Assembly (NCBI RefSeq): GCF_000696095.1
Contig: NZ_BAYX01000001.1
Coordinates: 496,001-560,000 of the forward strand
Source of the DNA: Rhizobium rhizogenes NBRC 13257
Lineage (GTDB): Bacteria; Pseudomonadota; Alphaproteobacteria; Rhizobiales; Rhizobiaceae
DNA length: 64,000 bases
Direction: 5' to 3'
Shown here: positions 37,963 to 45,766 of the stretch, piece after piece
Layout of the letters: each line of letters begins with the position of its first letter
How positions within the stretch are numbered: position 1 is the stretch's first letter
The notes under the pieces: model-generated
Database searches by the model: none
The model's input: only the letters and a program-made list of their open reading frames with translations
What the model was told of the DNA's origin: nothing
Program-made: the position numbers and the translations under genes

Positions 37963-39006
37963 ATGAAAGAAGTTGCAACTGTTGGATTGGATATCGCCAA
38001 GCAGGTGTTTCAGGTGCATGGCTCAGACGCGCTAGGCAAGAGCCTGTTTAACAAGAAGCTTCGACGTGTAGAGGTGAAATCGTTTTTCGAGAAGCTTCCG
38101 CCTTGTGTTGTCGGCATAGAAGTCTGCTCAAGCGCCCATCATTGGGCACGGGAAATCGGCGCGTTGGGGCACGAGGTCAAATTGATCCCTGCGCAATATG
38201 TTAAGCCCTTTGTAAAGCGGGGCAAAACGGATGCCACTGACGCTGAGGCCATCAATACTGCCCTTATGCATGCCAGCATGCATTTTGTTCCAGTGAAGAC
38301 GCGAGAGCAGCAAGCCGTGACTATTCGGATTAAGACCCGTGCACTCCTCGTTCGCCAGAGGACGAAAGCCATTAACGCGCTGCGTGCTCATTTGGCTGAG
38401 TTCGGCTTGGTCGTTCCGGAAGGCAACGCGAACTGGGACGCCTTGGCAGAGAAAATTGATGCCAAGGATGATGAGCAATTGCCGCCGAATGTGGTCTCTT
38501 CGCTTTCAATTATCAATGAGCAGATCAAAGCGCTTTCGGAGCAGATCGGAAAACTTGATAAGGAAATCGCGCTCCATGCTAAACAAGATGAAGACATATC
38601 CCGATTAACAACCATCCCTGGTGTCGGGCCACTTATCGCATCGACCATAAAGGCTTATGTTCCAAATGCCGGCCTATTTAAATCTGCCCGTCATTTTGCG
38701 GCCTGGCTCGGTCTAGCGCCAAAGACTCGTTCGACAGGAGGTGTGTCCCGCCTCGGCCGCATCTCGAAAATGGGCAATAAGGAGTTGCGATCATTGCTCG
38801 TATTGGGGGCAAGATCGGCTATTGCCTGGGCTCGCAAGCGTGAAAAAGGGCAGCCTTGGTTAAAGCGGTTGATCTCAAGGCGACCGTATAGGGTCGTTGC
38901 AGTCGCCTTTGCCAATAAGACTGCGAGAATAATTTGGGCGTTGTTGAAGAAGGGCGGCATCTACAAACAACGCGATGAGCCTTTGGCAGAACCTTCGATA
39001 GGATAA
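37963..39006 (+). CDS. IS110-family transposase
   Basis: A 347-residue DEDD recombinase. The RuvC-like domain begins VATVGLDIAKQVFQVHG (first Asp) and continues VVGIEVCSSAHHWA and GKTDATDAEAI (further acidic residues). The C-terminal Transposase_20 domain has LTTIPGVGPLIASTI and HFAAWLGLAPKTRSTGG with the conserved Ser region after it (GNKELRSLLVLGARSA). It is full length. It sits in the accessory arm of the prophage beside the SOS-like promoter, and its flanks do not interrupt a recognisable gene. Confidence 0.93.
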   Translation: MKEVATVGLDIAKQVFQVHGSDALGKSLFNKKLRRVEVKSFFEKLPPCVVGIEVCSSAHHWAREIGALGHEVKLIPAQYVKPFVKRGKTDATDAEAINTALMHASMHFVPVKTREQQAVTIRIKTRALLVRQRTKAINALRAHLAEFGLVVPEGNANWDALAEKIDAKDDEQLPPNVVSSLSIINEQIKALSEQIGKLDKEIALHAKQDEDISRLTTIPGVGPLIASTIKAYVPNAGLFKSARHFAAWLGLAPKTRSTGGVSRLGRISKMGNKELRSLLVLGARSAIAWARKREKGQPWLKRLISRRPYRVVAVAFANKTARIIWALLKKGGIYKQRDEPLAEPSIG

Positions 39007-39349
39007 CCAGACCTGAATGCCAGTTAGGTGCGGTACATGAACGATGGTTCTGGAGTGGTGAAAAATGAGTGGAACAGGTCGTGAATATTCTTCAGGCATT
39101 ATAATGCCGAGTCCAGGTTTGGCCACTTCGCTCGCGTAACCAAATAGGTGCCAAAGCAGTTCATTCCTGCGCATAGGCCGATTTCCGGTATGCGTACCAC
39201 GGTTTCAAAGGAACCAAGTTCATTACGCACCGCGGGACGTTCTTCGTTTCGACAAGGGACGTCCCGCACATCTGTTGATGAGGTAGCCTCGGGGCGCACT
39301 TCGCTGCGTATGGTGACTTGGTACTCGCGATTTTTTTGGGGAGGATATC
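39007..39349. other. non-coding stretch after the IS110-type transposase
   Basis: No reading frame with convincing start and composition. It must contain the right end of the insertion sequence and the promoter of the gene at 39350 (GGGAGGAT ribosome site at 39339-39346). Minus-strand frames here lack ribosome sites. Confidence 0.4.
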
Positions 39350-39859
39350 ATGGTTGCTATATCAACTGTTCTCGGCGCTGCAGGCGAACATTACGTGATG
39401 TGTCAATTACTTCGCCGTGGTCTCATCGCTGCACTGGCGCCCGTGGGTGTGCCCAACTGCGATATCGTGGTGACGGATGGTATCGGGGATCGTCTTTGCG
39501 CGGTTCAGGTGAAGACGCGGCTCGATAAAGGCTCTGACGGCGGATGGCATATGAGCAAGAAGCATGAGGCGATCATAGCGCCAAGATTATTTTATGCTTT
39601 CCTCGATTTCGGTAAGTCGCTCACTGACCCGCCCATGTGTTTTTTGGTGCCGAGCGCAACGGTAGCCGACGTTTTAAAAAGGGGTCATGCGGTCTGGTTG
39701 TCCAAACCCGGCAAGAATGGACAGCAGCACAAGGACAGCGATTTCCGGCGGTTTCTTCCAAACTATGATAAGGTTGGAGTTCCTATCGGATGCGGCGCCG
39801 GTTGGCTGGAACCCTACCGCGAAAAGTGGCACAGTTTGGTGGAACAGGTAACGGCATAG
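39350..39859 (+). CDS. possible PD-(D/E)XK nuclease-fold protein
   Basis: A 169-residue protein. GAAGEHYVMCQLLRRGLIAA is an N-terminal helix with Glu, NCDIVVTDG supplies an Asp on a strand, and LCAVQVKTRLDKG gives the (E/Q)-x-K strand: the order E...D...Q-V-K resembles restriction-endonuclease-like folds. The rest (FLDFGKSLTDPPMCFLVPSA then KDSDFRRFLPNYDKVG) looks like the helper region of uncharacterised members. It stands alone in the accessory arm. Function unknown; defence or DNA repair are options. Confidence 0.6.
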   Translation: MVAISTVLGAAGEHYVMCQLLRRGLIAALAPVGVPNCDIVVTDGIGDRLCAVQVKTRLDKGSDGGWHMSKKHEAIIAPRLFYAFLDFGKSLTDPPMCFLVPSATVADVLKRGHAVWLSKPGKNGQQHKDSDFRRFLPNYDKVGVPIGCGAGWLEPYREKWHSLVEQVTA

Positions 39860-39906
39860 TGACCAATCAATGCGGTCAATCTTTTAAATTCCGTTTCGCG
39901 CAATAA

Positions 39907-39951
39907 GCGAAAAAGAGCCTGCCGCTTAGCAGGGGACGAATGACGGCAGGC
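39907..39951 (-). terminator. terminator of the dual-recombinase operon
   Basis: GCCTGCCG (39917-39924) pairs with CGGCAGGC (39944-39951); on the minus strand the hairpin is followed by CTCTTTTTCG. It lies about 80 bp beyond the stop of the recombinase gene. Confidence 0.65.
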
Positions 39952-40032
39952 CCAAAGCTCAGTTGCGTGCGTAAACAACTAGAGCTGCGGGTAGTGGGGT
40001 AGACCCGCGTGCGCAAAACGAAGATCGAGAAA

Positions 40033-41088
40033 TTATGTTCCCGGTCGTATCGCCTCAGCAGCCTCCAATTTCGCGATCGCCCGCTCTGCGAGGTCAAGCT
40101 TTCCGCCTAAGTAGTGGGCGTCAAGGATTTGATGCACATCGAGCATGGAATGGCCGGTAATCGCCGCTATCTCGGCTACGGTGCAGCCGGCGAGAGCGAG
40201 CCGTGTCACCGCTGTGCCGCGCAAATCATGGAATGTCAGGCCATTGATATGCGCGCCATCACAGCACCTTCGCCAGGCGGTGCGAAACCCCTCCGCCGTC
40301 CAGGTGTCGCCACGCGTATTCACCAATATCGTTCCGTGGCGTCCACCGCGTTCACCTATCTCTGCCCTCAGCGTTGCGCCTACTGGAATGATCACGCGAA
40401 CGCCGGTCTTGCTTTGCTGCATCTTCAGCACCTTGCCATCATAAGAGCTCCATTGTGCGCGCAGAAGATCGCCTTGGCGTTGGCCAGTCCATAGAGCCAT
40501 CAACATAGCCAGACGCATATATGTAGGCGCCACAGCCGTGAACTTTGCTATGTCATCGACCGTCCAAATCCGATCGCGGCGATTGGCGTGATATAACCGG
40601 CCGCCTCGCTCGCAGACGTTTATGGCAATTCGGCCACGGTCTTTGGCAAACGATAGAACGCGGGCGAGGGTTGTCCAGGCGTAGTCGGCCGCGCGCGGCG
40701 TTTCAGCCATAGTGTCGCGCCAGTTTTTGAATTTGCCGCGCGTCTCCTTCTGCTCGATCTCCGACAACGAGAGGCGTCCGAATTTTTCGCGGACCATGTC
40801 GAGGTATATCAGATAGTCTTTGCTGGTTGCCTTGCTCAGCATTCGGAAATCGGATGAACTGCGGAACTCGCGGATTAACATTGATAGGTCGTTCGTCTTC
40901 GGATTACGCCGGCAATCGTGGGCAGCCGAAAAGGCAGCTGGAAGGGCGGGGTCGTCGGGTTGAAGCGGCTTTCCGTCCGCGTCCCTAAGAAGCGGGCCAC
41001 CGCGCCAAGCGTAGCAGTAGGTCTGCAACGTGCCGTCCGAAAGCGTCCGCTGGACCTTGGCTAGGCCCTTAAAGTTAGTGCGGGTCAT
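40033..41088 (-). CDS. tyrosine recombinase 2 of a coupled recombinase operon
   Basis: A 351-residue phage-integrase-family protein. The catalytic set is visible: Arg in WTGQRQGDLLRAQW, Lys region in MQQSKTGVRVIIP, H-x-x-R in TFHDLRGTAVTRL, His in ITGHSMLDVHQI and Tyr in DAHYLGG. The start overlaps the stop of the upstream HTH gene (ATGA). It differs greatly from the dusA integrase, so it serves a different site or reaction. Confidence 0.88.
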   Translation of the reverse strand: MTRTNFKGLAKVQRTLSDGTLQTYCYAWRGGPLLRDADGKPLQPDDPALPAAFSAAHDCRRNPKTNDLSMLIREFRSSSDFRMLSKATSKDYLIYLDMVREKFGRLSLSEIEQKETRGKFKNWRDTMAETPRAADYAWTTLARVLSFAKDRGRIAINVCERGGRLYHANRRDRIWTVDDIAKFTAVAPTYMRLAMLMALWTGQRQGDLLRAQWSSYDGKVLKMQQSKTGVRVIIPVGATLRAEIGERGGRHGTILVNTRGDTWTAEGFRTAWRRCCDGAHINGLTFHDLRGTAVTRLALAGCTVAEIAAITGHSMLDVHQILDAHYLGGKLDLAERAIAKLEAAEAIRPGT

Positions 41089-41558
41089 TTCTTTTTTGCC
41101 GCCTTGGCTGCCTTGCGCGCCGCAACCAAGGCCTCATATCGAGCTAAAAATCCTGTTTGACCGTCAATCGCACGTTCGACGGCGAGCTCGTGTGCGCGCT
41201 TGCGCGTGCCATAACGTACCGTCTTCGGGGCGGAGATCGGAAAATCACGCTGGGTATGCCGTTTGATGAAGCTTTCAATTTCCTCCGGAGCAAAGACCAG
41301 ACGGCTGCGTTCTGTGCCGCGGTCGACCTTCACATGCGCGAGTTCGCCGTGTCGGACTAGATCTCGGATCGTTGCTATGGAGACGGCAAGGAGCTCCGCA
41401 ACCTCTTTTATGGGGAGCAGCCGACGAATTGGCTGCTCTTTCATGCCTGCCATGAATGCAAGCTGTACATCTTCACTACGCCATCCGAGATCAGGGTTCA
41501 AAGGCGTCGTGAATCGGACGTAGTACAGGGCGGCTTGCTGGATTTTTTGGTCGTTCAT
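41085..41558 (-). CDS. HTH_17-type DNA-binding protein in the recombinase operon
   Basis: A 157-residue protein. RLLPIKEVAELLAVSIATIR followed by DLVRHGELAHVKV-RLVF and EEIESFIKRH is an excisionase/MerR-like winged helix at about residues 45-105; a basic C-terminus (AARKAAKAAKKK) follows. The start at 41558 overlaps the upstream stop (ATGA); an alternative in-frame start exists at 41597. Likely a recombination directionality factor or regulator for the adjacent recombinases. Confidence 0.75.
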   Translation of the reverse strand: MNDQKIQQAALYYVRFTTPLNPDLGWRSEDVQLAFMAGMKEQPIRRLLPIKEVAELLAVSIATIRDLVRHGELAHVKVDRGTERSRLVFAPEEIESFIKRHTQRDFPISAPKTVRYGTRKRAHELAVERAIDGQTGFLARYEALVAARKAAKAAKKK

Positions 41559-41851
41559 GATTGGGACTCCGTGCGGCCGCTTCTTGATCTCTTCCACACG
41601 CCCAAATTCTCTTTTCCATCAGGCGCGGCCGCAGAAAAGCCGGCCGTTATGCCAAAATACCCATCATAGAATTTCTTGACTAGCGGAACAGGTCGACCGT
41701 CGTGGAGCGGATCGATGCGAGGGAAGCCCTTCCGCTCTAGTGCTGGAATGACGGTCTTTATCCACATGGAGGCGCGCTCTTTTCCAACGATGGCTAGCGC
41801 TAGCTGTTGGTCTGTGGCGAACAGAGGAAGCTCCGAAAGCAGATCGGTCAT
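41555..41851 (-). CDS. small winged-helix-like accessory protein of the recombinase operon
   Basis: A 98-residue protein. FATDQQLALAIVGKERASMW, then PALERKGFPRIDPLHDGRPV and KFYDGYFG, looks like a small rhizobial family of HTH-type proteins that occur beside integrases. Its first base is the last base of the upstream recombinase stop, so translation is coupled. Probably an excisionase-like DNA binder. Confidence 0.65.
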   Translation of the reverse strand: MTDLLSELPLFATDQQLALAIVGKERASMWIKTVIPALERKGFPRIDPLHDGRPVPLVKKFYDGYFGITAGFSAAAPDGKENLGVWKRSRSGRTESQS

Positions 41852-42957
41852 TACTTACCCCATTTTACGTGATGCCGTGAAAGCAGTAGCGGGTCTTTCC
41901 ACCAGTCCAACCTGCGCCAAGCATCAGGGACGGGTAATGTATTGATTGCCTCTATCAGCGGTGCCTGCGCCACGTTGGTATAGTGGCGGCTCATATCGTT
42001 GGCCGCGTGGCCAAGGATCTGGTCTTTGATGTGGGGATGGACGCCGTTCACGACGAGTTGCGTGCTAACAGAGTGGCGGGCGGTGTACGGACTGACGTCG
42101 GTGATTTGCAAACCTGCTTTCGCAAGACGTTTACGGGTGCCGACAATGCCGTTGCTCAATTGACCACCGCCTTCGGCCGAGATCACATAGGGAAGTCCCC
42201 TAAAGGTCCTGAACACTTGCCGAGATTTATCACGCCGCTTCAACAACGATTCAAACAGGGGCACCAGGAAGTCATGCATGGGCACACCGCGTGGTTCCCC
42301 TGTCTTTGAATTGCCGATAACAATCCACCGCCGGTCCACATCTATGTCCGCGGACTCGAGCGTGAATAGCTCGATCGGCCGCATGCCAGTATAGAACAGT
42401 GCGGTCATCACCATTGCTGGAGCGGGGGACATGGCGGCCACAAACTGTGCTGCACGATCATAGGGTGCAGGCCGCGTGCCACTCCGAGTCTCACCTCGGT
42501 GACGTACCGTTCCCTTACGCTTGCGTGGTCGTGACCATTGCCGAACATCAGCCCAATCGTTCTTCACCGCATGGTTCCATACTGCGATGAACGGGGTGTA
42601 ACATTGGCGATTTCGCGTTTCTGGCGACGCGTTTGGCAGAAGCTTCAATGAAGCTGCATCGAGATCGTTCTGGCGGAGTTTTCGAAGAGGCTTGGTGCCG
42701 AAGTGTTTGCAGATCGCCGACAAGAACCTCAGCGATCCGCCACCCTTCAGATATGATTCCGCCGCCTGCTCAAATGTGGCGTTGACCTTCCTTCCGAATA
42801 TGCTCTCGTCGAGCACCTCTTTGCTTCGAATGGTGAGGATGACTTCGGCGACGTCCCGGTCAGCGATTCCAGTGCTTTCGTAGACATAAATGCTACGGAT
42901 CGTTCCACGGAGCCACCAGTTGGGAGAGTCTTTTCTTCTGACGAGTTTGAGCACCAC
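41851..42957 (-). CDS. tyrosine recombinase 1 of a coupled recombinase operon
   Basis: A tyrosine recombinase of about 368 residues. The most likely starts are the GTG codons at 42957 or 42954, 5 or 8 bases after GGAGG; the frame stays open to 42984. Catalytic residues: Arg in FYTGMRPIELFTL, Lys region NSKTGEPRGVP, H-x-x-R equivalent in YTARHSVSTQL (here A-R-H), His in ILGHAANDMSRHY and Tyr in RHYTNVAQ. It heads a four-gene overlapping operon. Confidence 0.85.
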   Translation of the reverse strand: MVLKLVRRKDSPNWWLRGTIRSIYVYESTGIADRDVAEVILTIRSKEVLDESIFGRKVNATFEQAAESYLKGGGSLRFLSAICKHFGTKPLRKLRQNDLDAASLKLLPNASPETRNRQCYTPFIAVWNHAVKNDWADVRQWSRPRKRKGTVRHRGETRSGTRPAPYDRAAQFVAAMSPAPAMVMTALFYTGMRPIELFTLESADIDVDRRWIVIGNSKTGEPRGVPMHDFLVPLFESLLKRRDKSRQVFRTFRGLPYVISAEGGGQLSNGIVGTRKRLAKAGLQITDVSPYTARHSVSTQLVVNGVHPHIKDQILGHAANDMSRHYTNVAQAPLIEAINTLPVPDAWRRLDWWKDPLLLSRHHVKWGK

Positions 42958-43069
42958 ATGCACCTCCAGCAAGAAAACAAACAATCGCCGCCGGCACGAA
43001 TGCCGACTGCAGTAACGTTGTCTCCTCGATGTGGTGGCGTGCGGATTGGTGGGCCGCGTTTAGAAGGTA

Positions 43070-43250
43070 TTGTCTGGCAACGGAGCGGTCAAGATGCCGC
43101 GATCACGAGGCGAAGTTGCAACGATTGGCAAACGTTTCCAGTCGGAACGTTTGGTTGACGCCCCTCCATCGGCAGCCGACATAGGTATTTCTCGCAAAGA
43201 CATTCACAACGCCAGACATGTGCGCTCGGAATGGATCGCGGCTAGCTTCG
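43070..43250 (+). pseudogene. remnant of a ParB-like/phage regulatory gene
   Basis: A short plus-strand segment reads PRSRGEVATIGKRFQSERLV then PPSAADIGISRKDIHNARHV. The P-x-x-A-A-D-I-G-(I/L)-(S/T)-x-K-D-I-x-x-A-R stretch is a motif I associate with ParB-like and related phage proteins of proteobacteria. The frame has no proper start and soon runs antisense into the next gene, so this is a leftover. It marks the edge where the recombinase operon was inserted or neighbours were lost. Confidence 0.4.
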
Positions 43251-43476
43251 CGATGTCTATTTGCCTTGTATCGGCCGACGCTTCGCTCTCGGGGTGTGTC
43301 CTAAACCACTCCGATGCCTCTCGTACCCGATCGCCATGCGGCGATGGATATGAGCCGAGCCGCAACACCCATTCGCGTACGGTCTCTCGCTCCATCCGAC
43401 CTTTTTCGTACCGGTCGCGGACGGTTTTGACTGACGCTAAAAGGTCATTGATTTTCGTGGCCGTGTTATCCGTCAT
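43204..43476 (-). CDS. hypothetical protein coupled to the XRE repressor
   Basis: A 90-residue helical protein (MTDNTATKINDLLASVKTVR, ERETVREWVLRLGSYPSPHG). Its start overlaps the repressor stop (ATGA). No domain is known. Coupling to a repressor suggests it modifies repressor action or immunity. Confidence 0.55.
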   Translation of the reverse strand: MTDNTATKINDLLASVKTVRDRYEKGRMERETVREWVLRLGSYPSPHGDRVREASEWFRTHPESEASADTRQIDIAKLAAIHSERTCLAL

Positions 43477-43799
43477 CCGCCGCTCCCTGGGCCGCCGTCG
43501 CCTTCTAAGAATTCTGGATATTGGATTGTCTGGGAGTCATCAGTGTCTATCGGTGAGCTCGCAGACGAAGCAATACGCACGCCCGGACCGCCAGAGCCTG
43601 AGTAGGTGCCGTCAAGAAAGACGACGCCGGCGGCTTCTAGGGCTCGCTCCACGTCTCGAAGGGTGCGCTCGTATGGAGTTGTCTTCTCTGCCTCAAAGTT
43701 TGCCAGCGTTGCGCGGCCTACGCCCGCCGCCTCGCAAAGTTCAGCTTGTGACCATCCTATAATCCCGCGAGCCGCGCGACATTGAGAAGGTGTGATCAT
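43473..43799 (-). CDS. XRE-family repressor (candidate prophage repressor)
   Basis: A 108-residue protein. The HTH is at residues 3-60: PSQCRAARGIIGWSQAELCE-AAGVGRATLANFE, then TLRDVERALEAAGVVFLDG, the usual XRE layout; the C-terminus is Gly/Ser-rich and short, with no LexA/CI-type peptidase domain. It lies 13 bp from a 44-bp inverted repeat and diverges from the gene at 43902, like a cI/cro switch. Without a self-cleaving domain, induction would need an antirepressor. Confidence 0.82.
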   Translation of the reverse strand: MITPSQCRAARGIIGWSQAELCEAAGVGRATLANFEAEKTTPYERTLRDVERALEAAGVVFLDGTYSGSGGPGVRIASSASSPIDTDDSQTIQYPEFLEGDGGPGSGG

Positions 43800-43812
43800 T
43801 TTATATCATCCA

Positions 43813-43856
43813 ATGCAAAATGTATTGACTTTGTTGAAAGTCGATGTATTTTGTAT
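43813..43856. promoter_or_regulatory. 44-bp imperfect palindrome between divergent XRE and 43902 genes
   Basis: ATGCAAAATGTATTGACTTT (43813-43832) is mirrored by GAAAGTCGATGTATTTTGTA and one further base (43836-43856), about 21-bp arms with four differences. The right half carries TTGACT-like and TATTTT elements for the divergent promoters. Most likely operator for the XRE protein. Confidence 0.7.
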
Positions 43857-43901
43857 CGTGTTGTAACAAATGATCCACCCGGACGCAACAAGGAGGCCGC
43901 C

Positions 43902-44423
43902 ATGACAATCCATCAGCCCATCGCTCATTCCAATAGACGCGCATTGCCACGCTCGCTGATCGCAAGACGACCCAATCAGAATGCTCAGGAATTCCAGTTT
44001 GCGATTGGTGATTTCGTCTGTTTGACCGCGACCGGCGAGCCCGCGCTGGTCGTTAGCAGAACGCAGACGGCTGATTGTGAGGATGAATACACCATCGATT
44101 TTGGCGGCGGCGACGCAGCACCTGCAGATGTCTTTGAGTCGGAAATCGAGGCAATCAAGCCGGAATTCAAGCACGCGAACGCGCCTATGCGGCAGCGGCG
44201 CATCTTTGATTTTCGGTGGAAGTTCCAAATCGGCCAGCGCATCGATTACCACGGGGCGCCTGGCGTGATCTTGTCCAGGCACTCAACCGCCAAAGGTTGC
44301 CAGTTTTATAACATCTGGATCGACGTCGCCGACGAAAATCTACCGTTCAGATGGGTATTCGCAGACGCTCTGACGGCTCGCAGTTTCGATTGCTCGACTG
44401 CAGATGCTCTCGAGCTTGCTTAA
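43902..44423 (+). CDS. early phage protein with two SH3-like repeats
   Basis: A 173-residue protein, start MTIHQPIAHSNRRALPRSLI at 43902 behind AGGAGG. Two similar units are visible: FAIGDFVCLTATGEPALVVS...YTIDFG and FQIGQRIDYHGAPGVILSRH...YNIWIDV, each with F-x-I-G-x-x-(V/I) then G-x-P-(A/G)-(L/V)-(V/I)-(V/L)-S-R, like small KOW/SH3-type barrels. Divergent from the repressor, it takes the position of a cro-type or early regulator. Function unknown. Confidence 0.65.
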   Translation: MTIHQPIAHSNRRALPRSLIARRPNQNAQEFQFAIGDFVCLTATGEPALVVSRTQTADCEDEYTIDFGGGDAAPADVFESEIEAIKPEFKHANAPMRQRRIFDFRWKFQIGQRIDYHGAPGVILSRHSTAKGCQFYNIWIDVADENLPFRWVFADALTARSFDCSTADALELA

Positions 44424-44546
44424 GGATTCAGACCCTGCCGGCCATCACGCGGCAGGCGAGTCGGTGCGCCCCAACCGTACCGGCGGCCGTTGGTGCTTCT
44501 CTCTGGGCGCCGACGGCTCCCTATTACCATCGCCACCACAAGCCTG

Positions 44547-44578
44547 CCCGTCGGCCTCACCAGCCGGCGGGTTTTTTT
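44547..44578 (+). terminator. terminator after the 43902 gene
   Basis: CCCGTCGGC-N7-GCCGGCGGG (9 bp, one G-U) followed by seven T (44572-44578). A second hairpin (CCTGCCG...CGGCAGG) lies just after the stop codon. Confidence 0.88.
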
Positions 44579-44634
44579 GCTTGGTTTCCGATTGGAATTA
44601 AAACTTAAACCGAATTGCGGTCATCTCAAGATGT

Positions 44635-45084
44635 TTACTTCGGCGGACCTTTTTCAAGTCGCCCTAGAAAGAAGCCATCGACACTTGACAACCGACCGCG
44701 CCATGTCGCGCCGACATCACTCGGGATGCTGTTGCCGGCGCTATCAAAGAATCTTGCATCACTGAGATGAAGATAGGCGGCCGGTGGAAGCGGAGTTCCA
44801 TCTCTGTTCTCAGCAAGATATTGTCGGCCAAATCCTATATAGTGCTGGCGAACGTTTGTCGCTAACTCGCCAGTGAATAAGCTTGAATACTGGTTTGCAA
44901 ACGATTCGAAGTATTCTGCTCCGCCGATCAAAGTGCCCGAAATAAGTGTACCTCCGACACTGATTGTAATATTGAACTTCCCCCCAGCATCATTGGCCAC
45001 TTGCACCAACATTTCAAGCAACCAGTCATGCTCAGGATCGTCTTCGGATGTATTCCTATTTTCGGATGTGCTTACTTCACTCAC
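44635..45084 (-). CDS. GvpU-like protein, third gene of an integrase-proximal cassette
   Basis: A 149-residue protein. DWLLEMLVQVANDAGGKFNI then TISVGGTLISGTLIGGAEYF resembles the gas-vesicle accessory protein GvpU family (helix, then a G-G-x-L-I-S-G-T-L-I-G strand pair and E-Y-F). No other gas-vesicle gene is present, so the name marks fold similarity only. It follows the preceding gene by 7 bases, in a low-GC segment. Confidence 0.6.
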   Translation of the reverse strand: MSEVSTSENRNTSEDDPEHDWLLEMLVQVANDAGGKFNITISVGGTLISGTLIGGAEYFESFANQYSSLFTGELATNVRQHYIGFGRQYLAENRDGTPLPPAAYLHLSDARFFDSAGNSIPSDVGATWRGRLSSVDGFFLGRLEKGPPK

Positions 45085-45091
45085 GTCAGCC

Positions 45092-45730
45092 TCAATTCAG
45101 TTTGTCGACAAGAAGTGGAGCGGTTGGATTGATGGCGGGGTTTTGGCGATGTTCTGGGTCTACTTCAAAAGAGCCAAGAAACACGAAATTCTCGCGGGCT
45201 TCGTGGTCAACCTCCAAAACGGAATATACAATTTCCCTTTCACTAGGAACAGCTTCGGCCTGAGTTATTCGGACGCCCATTCGATACTTTCGCTCGCTAG
45301 CTATGTGGAGAATATTATGTAGAGCCGGGGAAATTGCCGCCGGAACCGCAACATGCGTCACAGGATGGCTTTCAGTATAAGCCTTTAATATATCGGTGAC
45401 TTTTCGGAGTTTCCATTTGCGATTTTCCTCGAACAACTGCACCTTATATGTTGACGGTATCCCATCCAAAAAAAGGTCCACCGTCTGCTTCGGGGCATTG
45501 GCAAAAATCGCGGCGATCTCGCTTGCGGATATTTTGCTCCATACCTCAGCCGCAGATAGTTCTAGCGCGGTCGACGTAACTAGATCATTCGCTGCACCGC
45601 CATCGAGTATGGTCTCGTGCAAAAACTCGCTCAGTGCTTGGATAAATACTTTGAAGCCATTGGGATGCCCCAAGCTCGCAGCTAGGGATCTCGTGGTTGA
45701 TGGCCGCGATGTCCAAGTTACTAATCTCAT
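45092..45730 (-). CDS. unknown protein, second gene of the cassette
   Basis: A 212-residue protein with no signal peptide or membrane segment. The N-terminal two thirds look helical (FKVFIQALSEFLHETILDGG, VWSKISASEIAAIFANAP), the rest beta (YRMGVRITQAEAVPSEREIV YS). It belongs to the low-GC three-gene operon 46318 to 44635. I recognise no family. Confidence 0.6.
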   Translation of the reverse strand: MRLVTWTSRPSTTRSLAASLGHPNGFKVFIQALSEFLHETILDGGAANDLVTSTALELSAAEVWSKISASEIAAIFANAPKQTVDLFLDGIPSTYKVQLFEENRKWKLRKVTDILKAYTESHPVTHVAVPAAISPALHNILHIASERKYRMGVRITQAEAVPSEREIVYSVLEVDHEARENFVFLGSFEVDPEHRQNPAINPTAPLLVDKLN

Positions 45731-45766
45731 CGCATCATCCTATAGTGAAATGGTTACCGAGGTCGT

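Noticed and set aside
40033..42957. RIT (recombinase-in-trio) element
   Set aside because: Only two recombinases are present, separated by two HTH-type genes.
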